Positions 1-8,369 of a DNA stretch of 19,666 bases are shown here, in pieces. Source of the DNA: JAVBNO01 sp031551485 (GTDB lineage Bacteria > Bacillota > Clostridia > Oscillospirales > Ruminococcaceae). Location: contig JAVBNO010000059.1 in NCBI GenBank assembly GCA_031551485.1, positions 1 to 19,666 on the forward strand, read 5' to 3'. Within the stretch, counting starts at the first letter, position 1; every line of letters starts with the position of its first letter. The translations under genes and the position numbers were made by a program. The notes beneath the pieces were generated by a model, which saw nothing but the letters and a program-made list of their open reading frames with translations, made no database searches and was not told the origin of the DNA.

Positions 1-3
1 GTA

Positions 4-248
4 CCCGCGCACCCATGCCCTCCCCCTACGGATGGGCGTTGGCGAAACCATGTGGGTTCCCCAGAAAATGTTTTTGCATACTTTTTGCGACAAAAAGTAT
101 GTGCCGGTCGCTGCCCGCGCGACAGGCTATATCCCTGCCGGAGCGACTGCACGTCTACCGTATTTCTATTGGATATCGGTACCAGCCTTGTTCACCGCCT
201 GCACCCTCCGCTCAGACCCAAAACAGTCTCCCCATAAGCCAGGCGTTT
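4..248. repeat. Tandem structured repeat, unit 1 (may continue from outside the window)
   Basis: This is the first of three head-to-tail copies of a non-coding unit with offsets of 245 and 243 bp; landmarks such as GAAACCATGTGG recur at 44, 289 and 532. The unit contains a perfect inverted repeat, CATACTTTTTG-CGA-CAAAAAGTATG, at 77-101. Just before it is a degenerate version of a second palindrome (GAAACCATGTGGGTTCCCC, from 44). Short open frames run through it in several frames on both strands, which is what a structured GC-rich repeat would give; none has a convincing ribosome binding site. The array may start upstream of the window. Confidence 0.8.
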
Positions 249-491
249 CCCGCGCACATACACCCTCGCCCTAAGGATGGGGCGGGGGGAAACCATGTGG
301 TTTCCCCGAAGAATGTTTTTGCATACTTTTTGCGCCAAAAAGTATGGGCCGGTCGCGGCTCGAGCGACAGGCTGCATCTCTGCCGGAGCGGCTGCACGTC
401 TACTCAACTTTGATTCACTACCGATATCAATGCTTTCGTTTGCACCTCAAAATCAGACCCAAACCCGTCCTCCCGCAAAGCCCAGGCGTTT
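249..491. repeat. Tandem structured repeat, unit 2
   Basis: This is the best preserved unit. It has a 10-bp perfect palindrome GGGGAAACCA-TG-TGGTTTCCCC at 286-307, then an 11-bp perfect inverted repeat CATACTTTTTG-CGC-CAAAAAGTATG at 322-346. The following GC-rich part includes TCGCGGCTCGAGCGA, which can also fold. Bases in the loops differ from unit 1 while the stem bases of the second hairpin are identical. No gene is supported here. Confidence 0.85.
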
Positions 492-700
492 CCTGTGCAC
501 CTATGCCCTCGCCCTAAGGATGGGGGTGGGGGAAACCATGTGGTTTCCCCAAGAAATGTTTTTGCATACTTTTACTGCAAAAAGTATGGGCCGGTCGCGG
601 CTCAAGCGACAGGCCATATGCCTGCCGGAGCGGCTGCACCCCTGCCCCACTTTGATTCAATATCGGCACCAGCCTTTCTCTCTTCACCGCAAAAGCGCCA
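492..700. repeat. Tandem structured repeat, unit 3 (3' end diverged)
   Basis: The third copy repeats the GGGGAAACCA-TG-TGGTTTCCCC palindrome perfectly at 529-550. Its second hairpin is imperfect (CATACTTTT 565-573 against AAAAGTATG 579-587). Similarity to units 1 and 2 fades after about 690. The stretch from there to the ATPase terminator at 735 shows nothing else that I recognise. Confidence 0.8.
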
Positions 701-734
701 CCGAACTCGCATCTAACACAAGGTTTTCTGATAT

Positions 735-765
735 TAAAAAGCGGATGGAATACCCATCCGCTTTT
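735..765 (-). terminator. Rho-independent terminator of the V/A-ATPase operon
   Basis: A perfect 12-bp stem (737-748 with 754-765) closes a 5-nt loop and, read on the minus strand, ends in CCGCTTTTTAA. It lies 8 bp beyond the stop codon of the last ATPase gene (subunit D). The A-run on the opposite side means it could also stop transcription entering from the repeat array. Confidence 0.9.
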
Positions 766-773
766 AGTCTGTC

Positions 774-1472
774 TTATTGTGCGGCATCAATGCCTTTTTC
801 CTCTTCTTTGTTGGCAGATTTCTCTTCCGCGCCCGCCTCGGCAGCCTTCTTTTCCTTGCTGCCCTTAATCACCTTAAGCCGCGAAAATTCCTCGCGCTCT
901 TTTTCCTCCAACGCCCCGGTAATGTATTTGCTGGAAAATTCATATCCCGGAATAATGATGTTCTTCAAGGCGTTGGCCCGGCTCTGGGTCTTTTTAATGG
1001 CAGTGGCCAAACGGTAAATGCTGTTTTCCAGCTCCGCCAATTGGGCCAGCATCAATTTCACCTGATGAAAGCTGATGAATGCATTGTCCAGTTGGGAATT
1101 GGTGTCGGTAAATCCATATACGAATTGGGGGTCGTTGGTTTCCAGCTTGACAACAGGCAGCTCCACCCCCATCACGCTTCGATAATGTATTTGCAGCCCT
1201 TCCTCTTCGGGAATCGCCTTGGCCACGTCGGCGCAAATGCCCAGCGTAATATTCGCCTTCTGTAAATTGAAATACGCCTTGTTGTATGTTGACGATATTT
1301 TCCCTCGGGTATTTTTTGCTCGTTCCACAAGGCTCATCATTTCCCGAATGAGAATATTCCGTTTTCGGTCCAAAAGCTCATAGCCCATCTTGGCCAATTG
1401 CAGCGATTTTTTGACCTGAATTAAATTGCCCTTGGTTGGCGCCACATTGCCGCTTCCGCCCACCTGTGCCAT
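774..1472 (-). CDS. ntpD: V/A-type ATPase subunit D (central rotor shaft)
   Basis: This is the rotor axle of the V1/A1 motor: a coiled-coil protein that turns inside the A3B3 ring and joins subunit F to the membrane rotor. The N-terminal signature is typical of the family: PTKGNLIQVKKSL then GYELLDRKRNIL (about residues 12-40), followed by long heptad-rich helices and a second helix containing RANALKNIIIPGY near residue 175. The ATG at 1472 is preceded by AAGGTGG about nine bases upstream. At 232 residues it is slightly longer than usual because of a highly charged Lys/Glu/Ala tail of about 35 residues. It is the last gene of the operon, 31 bp after subunit B. Confidence 0.95.
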   Translation of the reverse strand: MAQVGGSGNVAPTKGNLIQVKKSLQLAKMGYELLDRKRNILIREMMSLVERAKNTRGKISSTYNKAYFNLQKANITLGICADVAKAIPEEEGLQIHYRSVMGVELPVVKLETNDPQFVYGFTDTNSQLDNAFISFHQVKLMLAQLAELENSIYRLATAIKKTQSRANALKNIIIPGYEFSSKYITGALEEKEREEFSRLKVIKGSKEKKAAEAGAEEKSANKEEEKGIDAAQ

Positions 1473-1503
1473 CTGCTTTCACCACCTTACCATACGGTTG
1501 CTT

Positions 1504-2901
1504 TTACTTCGCAAATGCTTTTGCGTTCTCCGGCTTATAAAATTTTGTCAGCAGTTCATTGTCCAAACGGTCCAGCTCTTCAATCGGCAAAAGAGCCAGC
1601 AGTCGCCATCCCAAATCCAGCGTCTGCTCAATGGTGCGCTCTTCCTCAAAGCCCTGGGCCAAAAAGTGCTGCTCAAACATACCTCCAAACACAAGGTATT
1701 GCTTGTCAACTTGGCTTAACTCTTCCTCGCCGATAACCGAGGCCAGCGCCCGCGCGTCCTGCACCTTGGAATAAGCCGCAAAAAGCTGGTTGGCCAGGGC
1801 GGCGTGGTCTCCCCGGGTGTACCCTTCGCCAATGCCGTCCTTCATCAAACGGGAAAGGCTGGGCAGCACCGCCACCGGCGGATATACCCCCATCTGATCC
1901 AGCGTCCGGTCCAGCACAATCTGCCCCTCGGTAATATACCCGGTCAAGTCGGGCACTGGGTGGGTGATGTCGTCGTTGGGCATGGTGAGAATGGGAATCT
2001 GGGTGACCGATCCGCTCTTGCCGTTGATCACCCCGGCCCGCTCGTACAGCGACGCCAAATCGGAATACAGGTAACCGGGGTACCCTTTCCGCCCGGGAAT
2101 CTCTCCCTTAGAGGATGAAAATTCCCGCAGCGCCTCAGAATAAGCGGTCATATCCGTCAGGATGACCAGCACGTGCATATCCTGCTCATAAGCCAGATAT
2201 TCCGCCACCGTCAACGCGCACCGGGGGGTTAAAATACGCTCAATAATAGGATCGTTGGAAAGATTCAGGAACATCACCACGTTTTTCAGCACGCCGGAAT
2301 GTTCAAAGGAATTACGGAAATATTCAGCCACGTCGTTCTTAACGCCCATAGCGGCAAAAACGACGCAAAAGTTGTTTTTATCGGCGCCGGTAATTTTGGC
2401 CTGGCGCACAATCTGCACCGCCAGCTTGTTGTGCTGCATGCCGGATCCGGAAAAAATCGGCAGCTTTTGCCCCCGAATCAGGGTCATCAGCGCATCCACC
2501 GAAGAAAGCCCCGTGCGGATATAGTCCCGGGGATAACTGCGGGATACCGGATTCAGCGGTTTGCCGTTGATGTCGCCATACCGCTCTGCAAACACTTCCC
2601 CCAGTCCGTCAATGGGTTCGCCGCTGCCCGAAAACACCCGTCCCAAAATCTCCCGGGACAACGGAATTTCCATCGTCTTTCCCAGAAACTTCGTGTGGGT
2701 ATTGGTCAACGACAGCCCCTTTGTGCCTTCAAACACCTGGATGACCGCCCGCTGCCCCTCAATCAACACAACACGTCCCATGCGGCTGCTGCCGTCTTCC
2801 AGTGTCAGCTCCACCATTTCCTCAAAGCTGATACCGCTCACATGATCCAGCACCACCAAAGGCCCGTTTATTTCTTTCAGTCCAACAAATTGTACGCTCA
2901 A
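1504..2901 (-). CDS. ntpB: V/A-type ATPase subunit B (non-catalytic)
   Basis: This regulatory subunit alternates with subunit A in the hexameric head. It lacks a Walker A lysine loop, having SGSGMQHNKLAVQI in that place, as expected for subunit B. Family blocks are clear: FVVFAAMGVKNDVAEYF-like (here CVVFAAMGVKND), LTDMTAYSEALREFSSSKGEIPGRKGYPGYLYSDLA in pieces, GSVTQIPILTMPNDDITHPVPDLTGYITEGQI in pieces. The frame is open to a TTG at 2919, but GAGGAG (about 2911-2916) then lies inside it. I prefer the TTG at 2901, whose product MSVQFVGLKEINGPL aligns without gaps to the start of known NtpB proteins; TTG 2907 is also possible. This gives 465 residues, normal for the family. It is 39 bp after subunit A. 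Confidence 0.95.
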   Translation of the reverse strand: MSVQFVGLKEINGPLVVLDHVSGISFEEMVELTLEDGSSRMGRVVLIEGQRAVIQVFEGTKGLSLTNTHTKFLGKTMEIPLSREILGRVFSGSGEPIDGLGEVFAERYGDINGKPLNPVSRSYPRDYIRTGLSSVDALMTLIRGQKLPIFSGSGMQHNKLAVQIVRQAKITGADKNNFCVVFAAMGVKNDVAEYFRNSFEHSGVLKNVVMFLNLSNDPIIERILTPRCALTVAEYLAYEQDMHVLVILTDMTAYSEALREFSSSKGEIPGRKGYPGYLYSDLASLYERAGVINGKSGSVTQIPILTMPNDDITHPVPDLTGYITEGQIVLDRTLDQMGVYPPVAVLPSLSRLMKDGIGEGYTRGDHAALANQLFAAYSKVQDARALASVIGEEELSQVDKQYLVFGGMFEQHFLAQGFEEERTIEQTLDLGWRLLALLPIEELDRLDNELLTKFYKPENAKAFAK

Positions 2902-2940
2902 AACCAATCGTCTCCTCAAACCAAATCCGTATGCCGGCCG

Positions 2941-4704
2941 TTACTCTGCCGTAGGCACATAAATCTTGGCAAGCTCCAGTTCAATGTCGGTGCGGTAATC
3001 ATTAAACATCTCCAGCTTGTCGTTGGGAATGTCATATTTCATTTTCGTCAGTTTTTCAAAAAGCTCGGTGGCCAAAATACTGCTGATAGGCACCCCCTGG
3101 GACACCAGCGTTTTGCTCTTTTGATATAAATGCAAAATAATATCCATCATCTTTGCCTGCTTCACAAGCGGGACATAGGTGTCGTCCTTGTGGTAAGCGT
3201 TTTGCTGCAAAAATCCCACCCGAATAATTTTGGCAATTTCAATGACAAGCTTCTGGTCGTCGGGCAATACGTCCGACCCAATGAGCTTGACAATTTCCAT
3301 CAGCTTTGTTTCTTCCTGCAAAAGCCCGGCAATGCCCTGGCGATACTTCATAAAATTGGGGTCGGCGTTTTGCCGGTACCAGGCGGCCAAATCGTCCAGA
3401 TATTCGCTGTAGGACATCGTCCAGCTAATGGCGGGGTAGTGACGGGAGTAAGCCAGCGCTTTGTCCAGCGCCCAAAAGCACCGCACAAAACGCTTGGTGT
3501 TCTGGGTAACCGGCTCCGAAAAATCCGCCCCTTGGGGCGACACAGCCCCAATGATCGAAACCGAACCTTCTCCGCCGCACAACGGCTCCACATAGCCGGC
3601 CCGCTCGTAAAAAGCCGAAAGGCGGGAGGGCAGATAGGCGGGGAACCCCTCCTCCGCCGGCATCTCTTCCAACCGGCCCGAAATTTCTCGCAACGCCTCG
3701 GCCCATCGAGAGGTGGAATCGGCCATAATTGCCACATGATAACCCATATCCCGGTAATATTCCGCCAGGGTAATGCCAGTGTAAATGGAAGCCTCACGGG
3801 CCGCCACCGGCATATTGGATGTATTGGCGATCAGCACTGTGCGGTCGGTCAGCGCCTTGCCGCTTTTGGGGTCAATCAGCTGGGAAAATTCCTCCAGCAC
3901 CTGGGTCATCTCGTTGCCGCGCTCGCCGCATCCAATATAGACAATAATGTCGGCGTCGCACCATTTGGCCAGCTGATGCTGGGTCATGGTTTTGCCGGTG
4001 CCAAATCCGCCGGGCACCGCCGCCGTGCCCCCTTTGGCAATGGGGAAAAGGGAGTCAATTACCCGCTGCCCGGTCACCAGCGGCCGGTTAACCGGCAACC
4101 GTTGGGCAATGGGCCGCGGTGTGCGAATCGGCCACCGTTGGCAAAGGGTTAACTCGTGCTCTTTGCCGGCGCCGTCTTTCATTTTCACAATGCAGTCGTC
4201 CAGCTTGTAGGCGCCACTTGCGGCCACCCACACCACTTCGCCCTGCACATCCGGGGGTACAATCATGCGGTGCACCACAAGAGATGACTCCACACAGGTG
4301 GCGTAAACAGCGCCCGGTTTCAGGGGGGCGCCCACCGCCGCTTCTATGGTTACATCCCACTGTTTCTCCCGGTCCAAAGCATCCACGTTACAGCCCGTTT
4401 CAATAAAAGCGCCGGACAACGCCTCAATTTGCCGCAGCGGCCGCTGGATGCCGTCGAATATATTGGATATAATGCCCGGGCCCAGTGTAACACAAATGGG
4501 TGAACCGGTGGGCTCCACCGGCTCGCCGGGTCTAAGGCCCGAAGTCAGCTCGTACACCTGTATGGTGGTGACCCGCTCGCTGATGGAAATGACCTCGCCC
4601 ACCAGCCGCTTGTGTCCCACATACACCATTTCCTGCATGGCAAAATCTTTGGAATCCCGTACCGTCACAACCGGCCCGTTAATAGAATAAATGGCATTGG
4701 CCAC
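2941..4704 (-). CDS. ntpA: V/A-type ATPase subunit A (catalytic)
   Basis: The catalytic subunit binds and hydrolyses ATP, or makes it if the motor runs in reverse. The Walker A loop reads GGFGTGKTMTQ (residues 232-242 from my start); many relatives have GPFGSGKT. It is followed by GCGERGNEM, the Walker B region MADSTSRWAEALREISGRLEEMP in pieces, and ERAGYVEPLCGGEGSVSIIGAVSPQGADFSEPV in pieces. The family's extra domain between the N-terminal barrel and the nucleotide fold is present (about 110-190). The frame is open to a GTG at 4713, but that codon is part of the AGAGGTG ribosome binding site. The GTG at 4704 has six bases of spacing and gives 587 residues, the usual size. Confidence 0.96.
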   Translation of the reverse strand: MANAIYSINGPVVTVRDSKDFAMQEMVYVGHKRLVGEVISISERVTTIQVYELTSGLRPGEPVEPTGSPICVTLGPGIISNIFDGIQRPLRQIEALSGAFIETGCNVDALDREKQWDVTIEAAVGAPLKPGAVYATCVESSLVVHRMIVPPDVQGEVVWVAASGAYKLDDCIVKMKDGAGKEHELTLCQRWPIRTPRPIAQRLPVNRPLVTGQRVIDSLFPIAKGGTAAVPGGFGTGKTMTQHQLAKWCDADIIVYIGCGERGNEMTQVLEEFSQLIDPKSGKALTDRTVLIANTSNMPVAAREASIYTGITLAEYYRDMGYHVAIMADSTSRWAEALREISGRLEEMPAEEGFPAYLPSRLSAFYERAGYVEPLCGGEGSVSIIGAVSPQGADFSEPVTQNTKRFVRCFWALDKALAYSRHYPAISWTMSYSEYLDDLAAWYRQNADPNFMKYRQGIAGLLQEETKLMEIVKLIGSDVLPDDQKLVIEIAKIIRVGFLQQNAYHKDDTYVPLVKQAKMMDIILHLYQKSKTLVSQGVPISSILATELFEKLTKMKYDIPNDKLEMFNDYRTDIELELAKIYVPTAE

Positions 4705-4748
4705 AACATTCACCTCTAAAACAAAACCACAAAATGGTCAAATCAGTC

Positions 4749-5345
4749 TTATTGCACTGCAAGCTGGCTATGGGAATAAAACCAGGGCCGCTGATCTTCC
4801 AGCTTGGCGTCAAGGGTTTCATCCACAAAGATACCTACGCTTTGGTTCATCAGTTTGATGCCGCCAATGCGAATGCCGTCATCCGCCAAAATACGGCAGC
4901 CTTTCGAAAAGAGTTTTTCAATTTCCACCGAAAACTCGTAATCTTTCCGCCGTATCATAATGGTGTTGTTGGTGTAATCGTGGATTTCACTCAGGCTTTT
5001 GGCAAGCTTCAGCATCCAGGCTTTGTAATCGTCGGTTTTGGTGTAAGCCAACAACTTTTGTCCCACCGCGTCAAACACGCTTTGGGTCAATTCTTCCCGG
5101 CGCAAAAGCAGCTTTTGCCGAAAGCCCGACTCGGTCCGCGAAATATTTTGGGTCGACGAGTCCCGTATCTCCGAAATTTCGTCCTGAATTTTAGAATAAA
5201 GCTCGGCCAACACCTCGTTCTCCGCCTGGTCCATCGCCATTTTGCGGAAATCGTCGGCCTGCTTGCGCAACGCTTCGCTTTTGGCGGTCGCTTCATGCAG
5301 CACCGACTGCTGAATTTGCGCCAATTGGTCGTCTATTTTTGCCAT
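4749..5345 (-). CDS. ntpE: V/A-type ATPase subunit E (peripheral stalk)
   Basis: With the G/H subunit this forms the peripheral stalk that stops the A3B3 head from turning. The N-terminal half is a long amphipathic helix (MAKIDDQLAQIQQSVLHEAT onward, rich in Ala, Glu, Lys and Gln to about residue 100). The C-terminal half is a globular alpha/beta domain ending GGIKLMNQSVGIFVDETL and similar, as in the family. An ATG at 5345 has AGGGGGGA about six bases upstream. A longer frame starting with TTG at 5372 would swallow that site and is rejected. The product is 198 residues, normal for E. It is 42 bp after subunit F and 44 bp before subunit A. Confidence 0.92.
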   Translation of the reverse strand: MAKIDDQLAQIQQSVLHEATAKSEALRKQADDFRKMAMDQAENEVLAELYSKIQDEISEIRDSSTQNISRTESGFRQKLLLRREELTQSVFDAVGQKLLAYTKTDDYKAWMLKLAKSLSEIHDYTNNTIMIRRKDYEFSVEIEKLFSKGCRILADDGIRIGGIKLMNQSVGIFVDETLDAKLEDQRPWFYSHSQLAVQ

Positions 5346-5387
5346 GAGGAATCCCCCCTGATGCGAATTCAAAAAATAAATACAAAT

Positions 5388-5696
5388 TTAAATGCTAATA
5401 CCGACCGCTTCTTTCACATACTTCTGAATCGCTTCAGACAGCTGCCCCGCGCCGTGGCGGTCGGTCACTTCCACCACAAGAGGCCGCTGGTTGTTCAGCT
5501 TCATATCCCGCACCAAATCAGGGCACAGTGCAATCAGCTTGTTGGTGATAAGCACAATGCCAATCTCTTCGTTGGCTGCGGCGTCTTTCAAAGCCTTTTC
5601 CACTTCCTCGGCTTCGTGGACGACAATGCCCTCAATGCCGGCCAGCCGCATTCCCACGCTGCTGTCCACATTGTCGCTGATCAAAAAAAACTTCAT
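5388..5696 (-). CDS. ntpF: V/A-type ATPase subunit F (rotor, D partner)
   Basis: A small Rossmann-like subunit (102 residues) bound to the side of subunit D in the central rotor; in other organisms it modulates ATPase activity. The family pattern is visible: MKFFLISDNVDSSVGMRLAGI, then EEIGIVLITNKLIAL, then RPLVVEVTDRHG. The ATG at 5696 is preceded by GAGGCGG with six bases of spacing; the upstream TTG at 5711 overlaps this site and is unlikely to be the start. In Enterococcus hirae the equivalent gene is called ntpG. Here it comes before subunit E rather than directly before A. Confidence 0.93.
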   Translation of the reverse strand: MKFFLISDNVDSSVGMRLAGIEGIVVHEAEEVEKALKDAAANEEIGIVLITNKLIALCPDLVRDMKLNNQRPLVVEVTDRHGAGQLSEAIQKYVKEAVGISI

Positions 5697-5728
5697 ACGA
5701 TTCCGCCTCAATTCTGTCCGCGGTTTCT

Positions 5729-6178
5729 TTACAGCTTGCCAATGATCATAACGGAAATCAGCAATCCGTACAGTGCAATACCTTCGCCCAACGCCACAAA
5801 GATCAGCGCTTTACCAAAAGCGGCGGGATCCTCGCTGAAAGCGCCAATGGCGGCAGGGGCGGCGGCGGCCACGGCAATACCGGCGCCAATGGCCGACATA
5901 CCCGTAACCAGCGCGGCGGCCAGATAACCAAGCCCCGACCCGTTGCTAATGCCGGTGGCGACAGCGGTGGTGGCCGCTTCGGTGGCGGCATTGGCCACAA
6001 GGCTGCCCACCGGCAAAATAAACATCAAAAGCGCCACGCCAAAAAATCCGGTCAAATTAAATAATACAGCGTTGCGGGCCTGTTTGCCGCTTGTAATACC
6101 CCGGTGCACAGGAATCAGGGGCATAGCCAAAAGAGCTACCACAGCCAAGGGAAACAATACCATACTAGCGTTAAACAT
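5729..6178 (-). CDS. ntpK: V/A-type ATPase subunit K (membrane rotor ring proteolipid)
   Basis: The ring-forming ion carrier has 149 residues in four membrane helices (about 6-24, 37-64, 82-113, 121-149), so two hairpins as in E. hirae NtpK. The ion-binding glutamate is in the last helix (VALGEGIALYGLLIS); the first hairpin has no counterpart, so there is one carboxylate per four helices. By eye, the E. hirae sodium ligands Thr64, Gln65 and Gln110 fall on Leu, Thr and Val here, which argues for proton rather than sodium coupling (inference). Translation starts at ATG 6178 after CGGAGG. A 76-bp gap separates it from subunit I upstream, with no clear hairpin or promoter. Confidence 0.94.
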   Translation of the reverse strand: MFNASMVLFPLAVVALLAMPLIPVHRGITSGKQARNAVLFNLTGFFGVALLMFILPVGSLVANAATEAATTAVATGISNGSGLGYLAAALVTGMSAIGAGIAVAAAAPAAIGAFSEDPAAFGKALIFVALGEGIALYGLLISVMIIGKL

Positions 6179-6254
6179 ACGATTTTCCTCCGATTTACAT
6201 TTTCAAATGAACTGAAATAAGCAAAAGAAAAATGGATCTATCTCAATGTCGCTT

Positions 6255-8351
6255 TTATTGGGATGCCGGGTCGAATTGCACGACCACCGGCTGAAACGGT
6301 TTGCCGTCTCCGTCAAAAAAGCGGCTGAAGATCTCGTAAAACTCCAAGCGCAACACCTGAATACCCACCAACAGTCCTTCCAGTCCCATGACCAGCAGAT
6401 TGCCGAAAATGATGACGACGGGACTTGCGGTGCCCACCATTTCCGAAAGCGAAAACACCACCAGCATCATACCGGCATGGCTGAGCACAAAACCGCCCAC
6501 ACGCAGAAAGGACATGGTATTGGAGATAAAACTCAGCATTACTTCAAACAATTCAAAGAAAGCCTCAGCAATAAAACTGCCCACACCGCCGTGGAAAAGC
6601 TCTTTTTTCTTTGCCAGCATTTTGGCCAGCGGCTCTTTAAAGAACATAATGGCAATGGGCAGCCCCACGCAAAACGTGTAAAACAACGGCCCGGTCACAT
6701 TTTTCTGAAAGACAAGGCTTTGTACCGCGGCATACAGCACCGATACATAAAAGAACAGCCCCACAACCCCGTTTTGGGAAAGAAGCGCCCGTCCCCAATC
6801 CTTGTGCCGAATGCCCAAAATGATGTTAAGCACCATGGCCATCAAAATCAGCAGCGCCCCAATGCCAATGGCGGTACCCAATACCGTCATCGTTGACGAA
6901 GAAGCCAACACGTGAATCGGCTTGCCCGGCAGCCCAATGGCGTGATAAAGAGGATCCAGCGCTTCCTCAAAGCCAAAAACAGAACCGTACACCAAACCCA
7001 TGATAGCCGAGCAAATGCCGGCCCTGGCCAAAATTTTACCCAGCTGCATCCGTTTAAAATGCCCCAGCAAAAAGCCGGCAATGGCAATCAGCAGTCCCTG
7101 GCCCAAATCGCCAAACATAATGCCGAATAAAACGGAATAAGTGACGGCCACAATCGGGGTGGGGTCAATGTCATCGTATCCCGGCGCGCCGTACATCTCG
7201 GTAAACATTTCAAAGGGTTTGGCGAAGAAATTGTTTTTCAGCTGCACCGGTGGGGTCAGCCGTGGGTCGGATTCCGGCGGCTTAATGTTCAGGCGGATGT
7301 CCGGCAGGTCGGCAAACAAACTTCGGAACCGCTCCTCTTCGCTTTTGGGGATAAACCCAATGACAACAAATTCATTTTTAACGCCGGAGGAATAATCCCG
7401 CATATCTACTTTTTTGGAAAGCGCGTCAATCTGTTCCGCCACTTTGCCGTCCTGGGGGCGAGAGGCGATATTTTCAATTTGGCTTTTAATTTCCTCCTGC
7501 AGCTTCTGTGTCCGCTCCGATACAGTCTGGGTGGAGAGCACTGCCGTATACTTGCGCATATCAAAAGCGTCGGCCAAAAACATCAGTTTAGAGCGTATCT
7601 GTGCCAGCATGCCCAGCTCTTTGTCTACAACGGCGTCCAGCTGCACCTGCAATTCATCGTACAGCTTCTTTTCCCGCACCAAATCCGTTTCAATAAACTC
7701 CCGGGCGCTTTCCGGTGTGCCGTGGGCATAGTCGGGCACCCGCTGCCGCTCAAAGAACAACGAGGCAAAAAGCCCGTCAATTTCGTTTTTATCGGCGGCG
7801 GCGCAAATATATACGCACCAGTGATATTCACCGTCATTGTCAAACGAAAAGAAAAGAAAAGGCTTATCCTGATAATATCCAAGCTTTTCGTAGCTTTCTT
7901 CCGAAAGCCGGCCAAACCGAATCTCCACAAACTGGCAGGAAAAAAGCTCGTCAAAACTGACTTTCAGCGTCTGGAAATGGTTCAGCTGGGCCAACGCGCG
8001 CTCGTGGGAAGCGGTAATTTGCTCAATGCCCTTGCGCTTTTGCAAAAGCTGGTTGGTGCGCTCCTCCAGCGCGGTCACATAATCCTCAATTTCCCCGTTG
8101 GGTATGTCCAGTCCCGCAAAGTTCTTGTTGGGCAGTGTAATCCGCAGCGAAGCCGCCAACGCCTCCACCCGTTTCAGCAACGGTTCATAAGGGTTCTCTT
8201 CTTTAATGGAAACAAGTCCACGGGTATATTCTGTCAGTGTGGTCGCGTTTTCCGGGTGGAATACCGATGAGTTGGTGCAGCGCAAAAGCACCTCGTCCAA
8301 ATATTGTTTGTCCCCGCGAATGTTGACAAGGGACATTTTCACAATCGACAT
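6255..8351 (-). CDS. ntpI: V/A-type ATPase subunit I (membrane stator, a-subunit equivalent)
   Basis: The large membrane stator that carries the ion half-channels beside the K ring. The first ~370 residues are soluble, with two coiled-coil stretches that bind the peripheral stalks. The rest contains seven or eight hydrophobic helices beginning at FGIMFGDLGQGLLIAIAGF. The conserved channel region is present near residue 600: FELFEVMLSFISNTMSFLRV, including the essential helix arginine in SFLRVGGF. It starts at ATG 8351 after AAGGGGGTGG. Its length, 698 residues, is at the upper end of the normal range. It follows subunit C by 18 bp, which suggests coupled expression. Confidence 0.96.
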   Translation of the reverse strand: MSIVKMSLVNIRGDKQYLDEVLLRCTNSSVFHPENATTLTEYTRGLVSIKEENPYEPLLKRVEALAASLRITLPNKNFAGLDIPNGEIEDYVTALEERTNQLLQKRKGIEQITASHERALAQLNHFQTLKVSFDELFSCQFVEIRFGRLSEESYEKLGYYQDKPFLFFSFDNDGEYHWCVYICAAADKNEIDGLFASLFFERQRVPDYAHGTPESAREFIETDLVREKKLYDELQVQLDAVVDKELGMLAQIRSKLMFLADAFDMRKYTAVLSTQTVSERTQKLQEEIKSQIENIASRPQDGKVAEQIDALSKKVDMRDYSSGVKNEFVVIGFIPKSEEERFRSLFADLPDIRLNIKPPESDPRLTPPVQLKNNFFAKPFEMFTEMYGAPGYDDIDPTPIVAVTYSVLFGIMFGDLGQGLLIAIAGFLLGHFKRMQLGKILARAGICSAIMGLVYGSVFGFEEALDPLYHAIGLPGKPIHVLASSSTMTVLGTAIGIGALLILMAMVLNIILGIRHKDWGRALLSQNGVVGLFFYVSVLYAAVQSLVFQKNVTGPLFYTFCVGLPIAIMFFKEPLAKMLAKKKELFHGGVGSFIAEAFFELFEVMLSFISNTMSFLRVGGFVLSHAGMMLVVFSLSEMVGTASPVVIIFGNLLVMGLEGLLVGIQVLRLEFYEIFSRFFDGDGKPFQPVVVQFDPASQ

Positions 8352-8369
8352 TCCATTCCACCCCCTTCT

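Noticed and set aside
1..735. CRISPR array
   Set aside because: The repeats are about 244 bp long with hairpins and without short spacers; no cas genes are nearby.
277..1017. Long plus-strand open frame crossing the repeat array and subunit D
   Set aside because: It runs through three unrelated features (repeat, terminator, antisense of ntpD) and lacks a ribosome binding site; it is a by-product of repeat composition.
3130..4152. 340-codon plus-strand open frame antisense to ntpA
   Set aside because: It is wholly within the antisense of a strongly conserved gene; its sequence is low-quality (His/Gly/Arg rich) with no recognisable family.
4734..5927. 397-codon plus-strand open frame antisense to subunits E, F and K
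   Set aside because: It spans three real minus-strand genes and ends in the Ala-rich mirror of the K subunit; no ribosome binding site.
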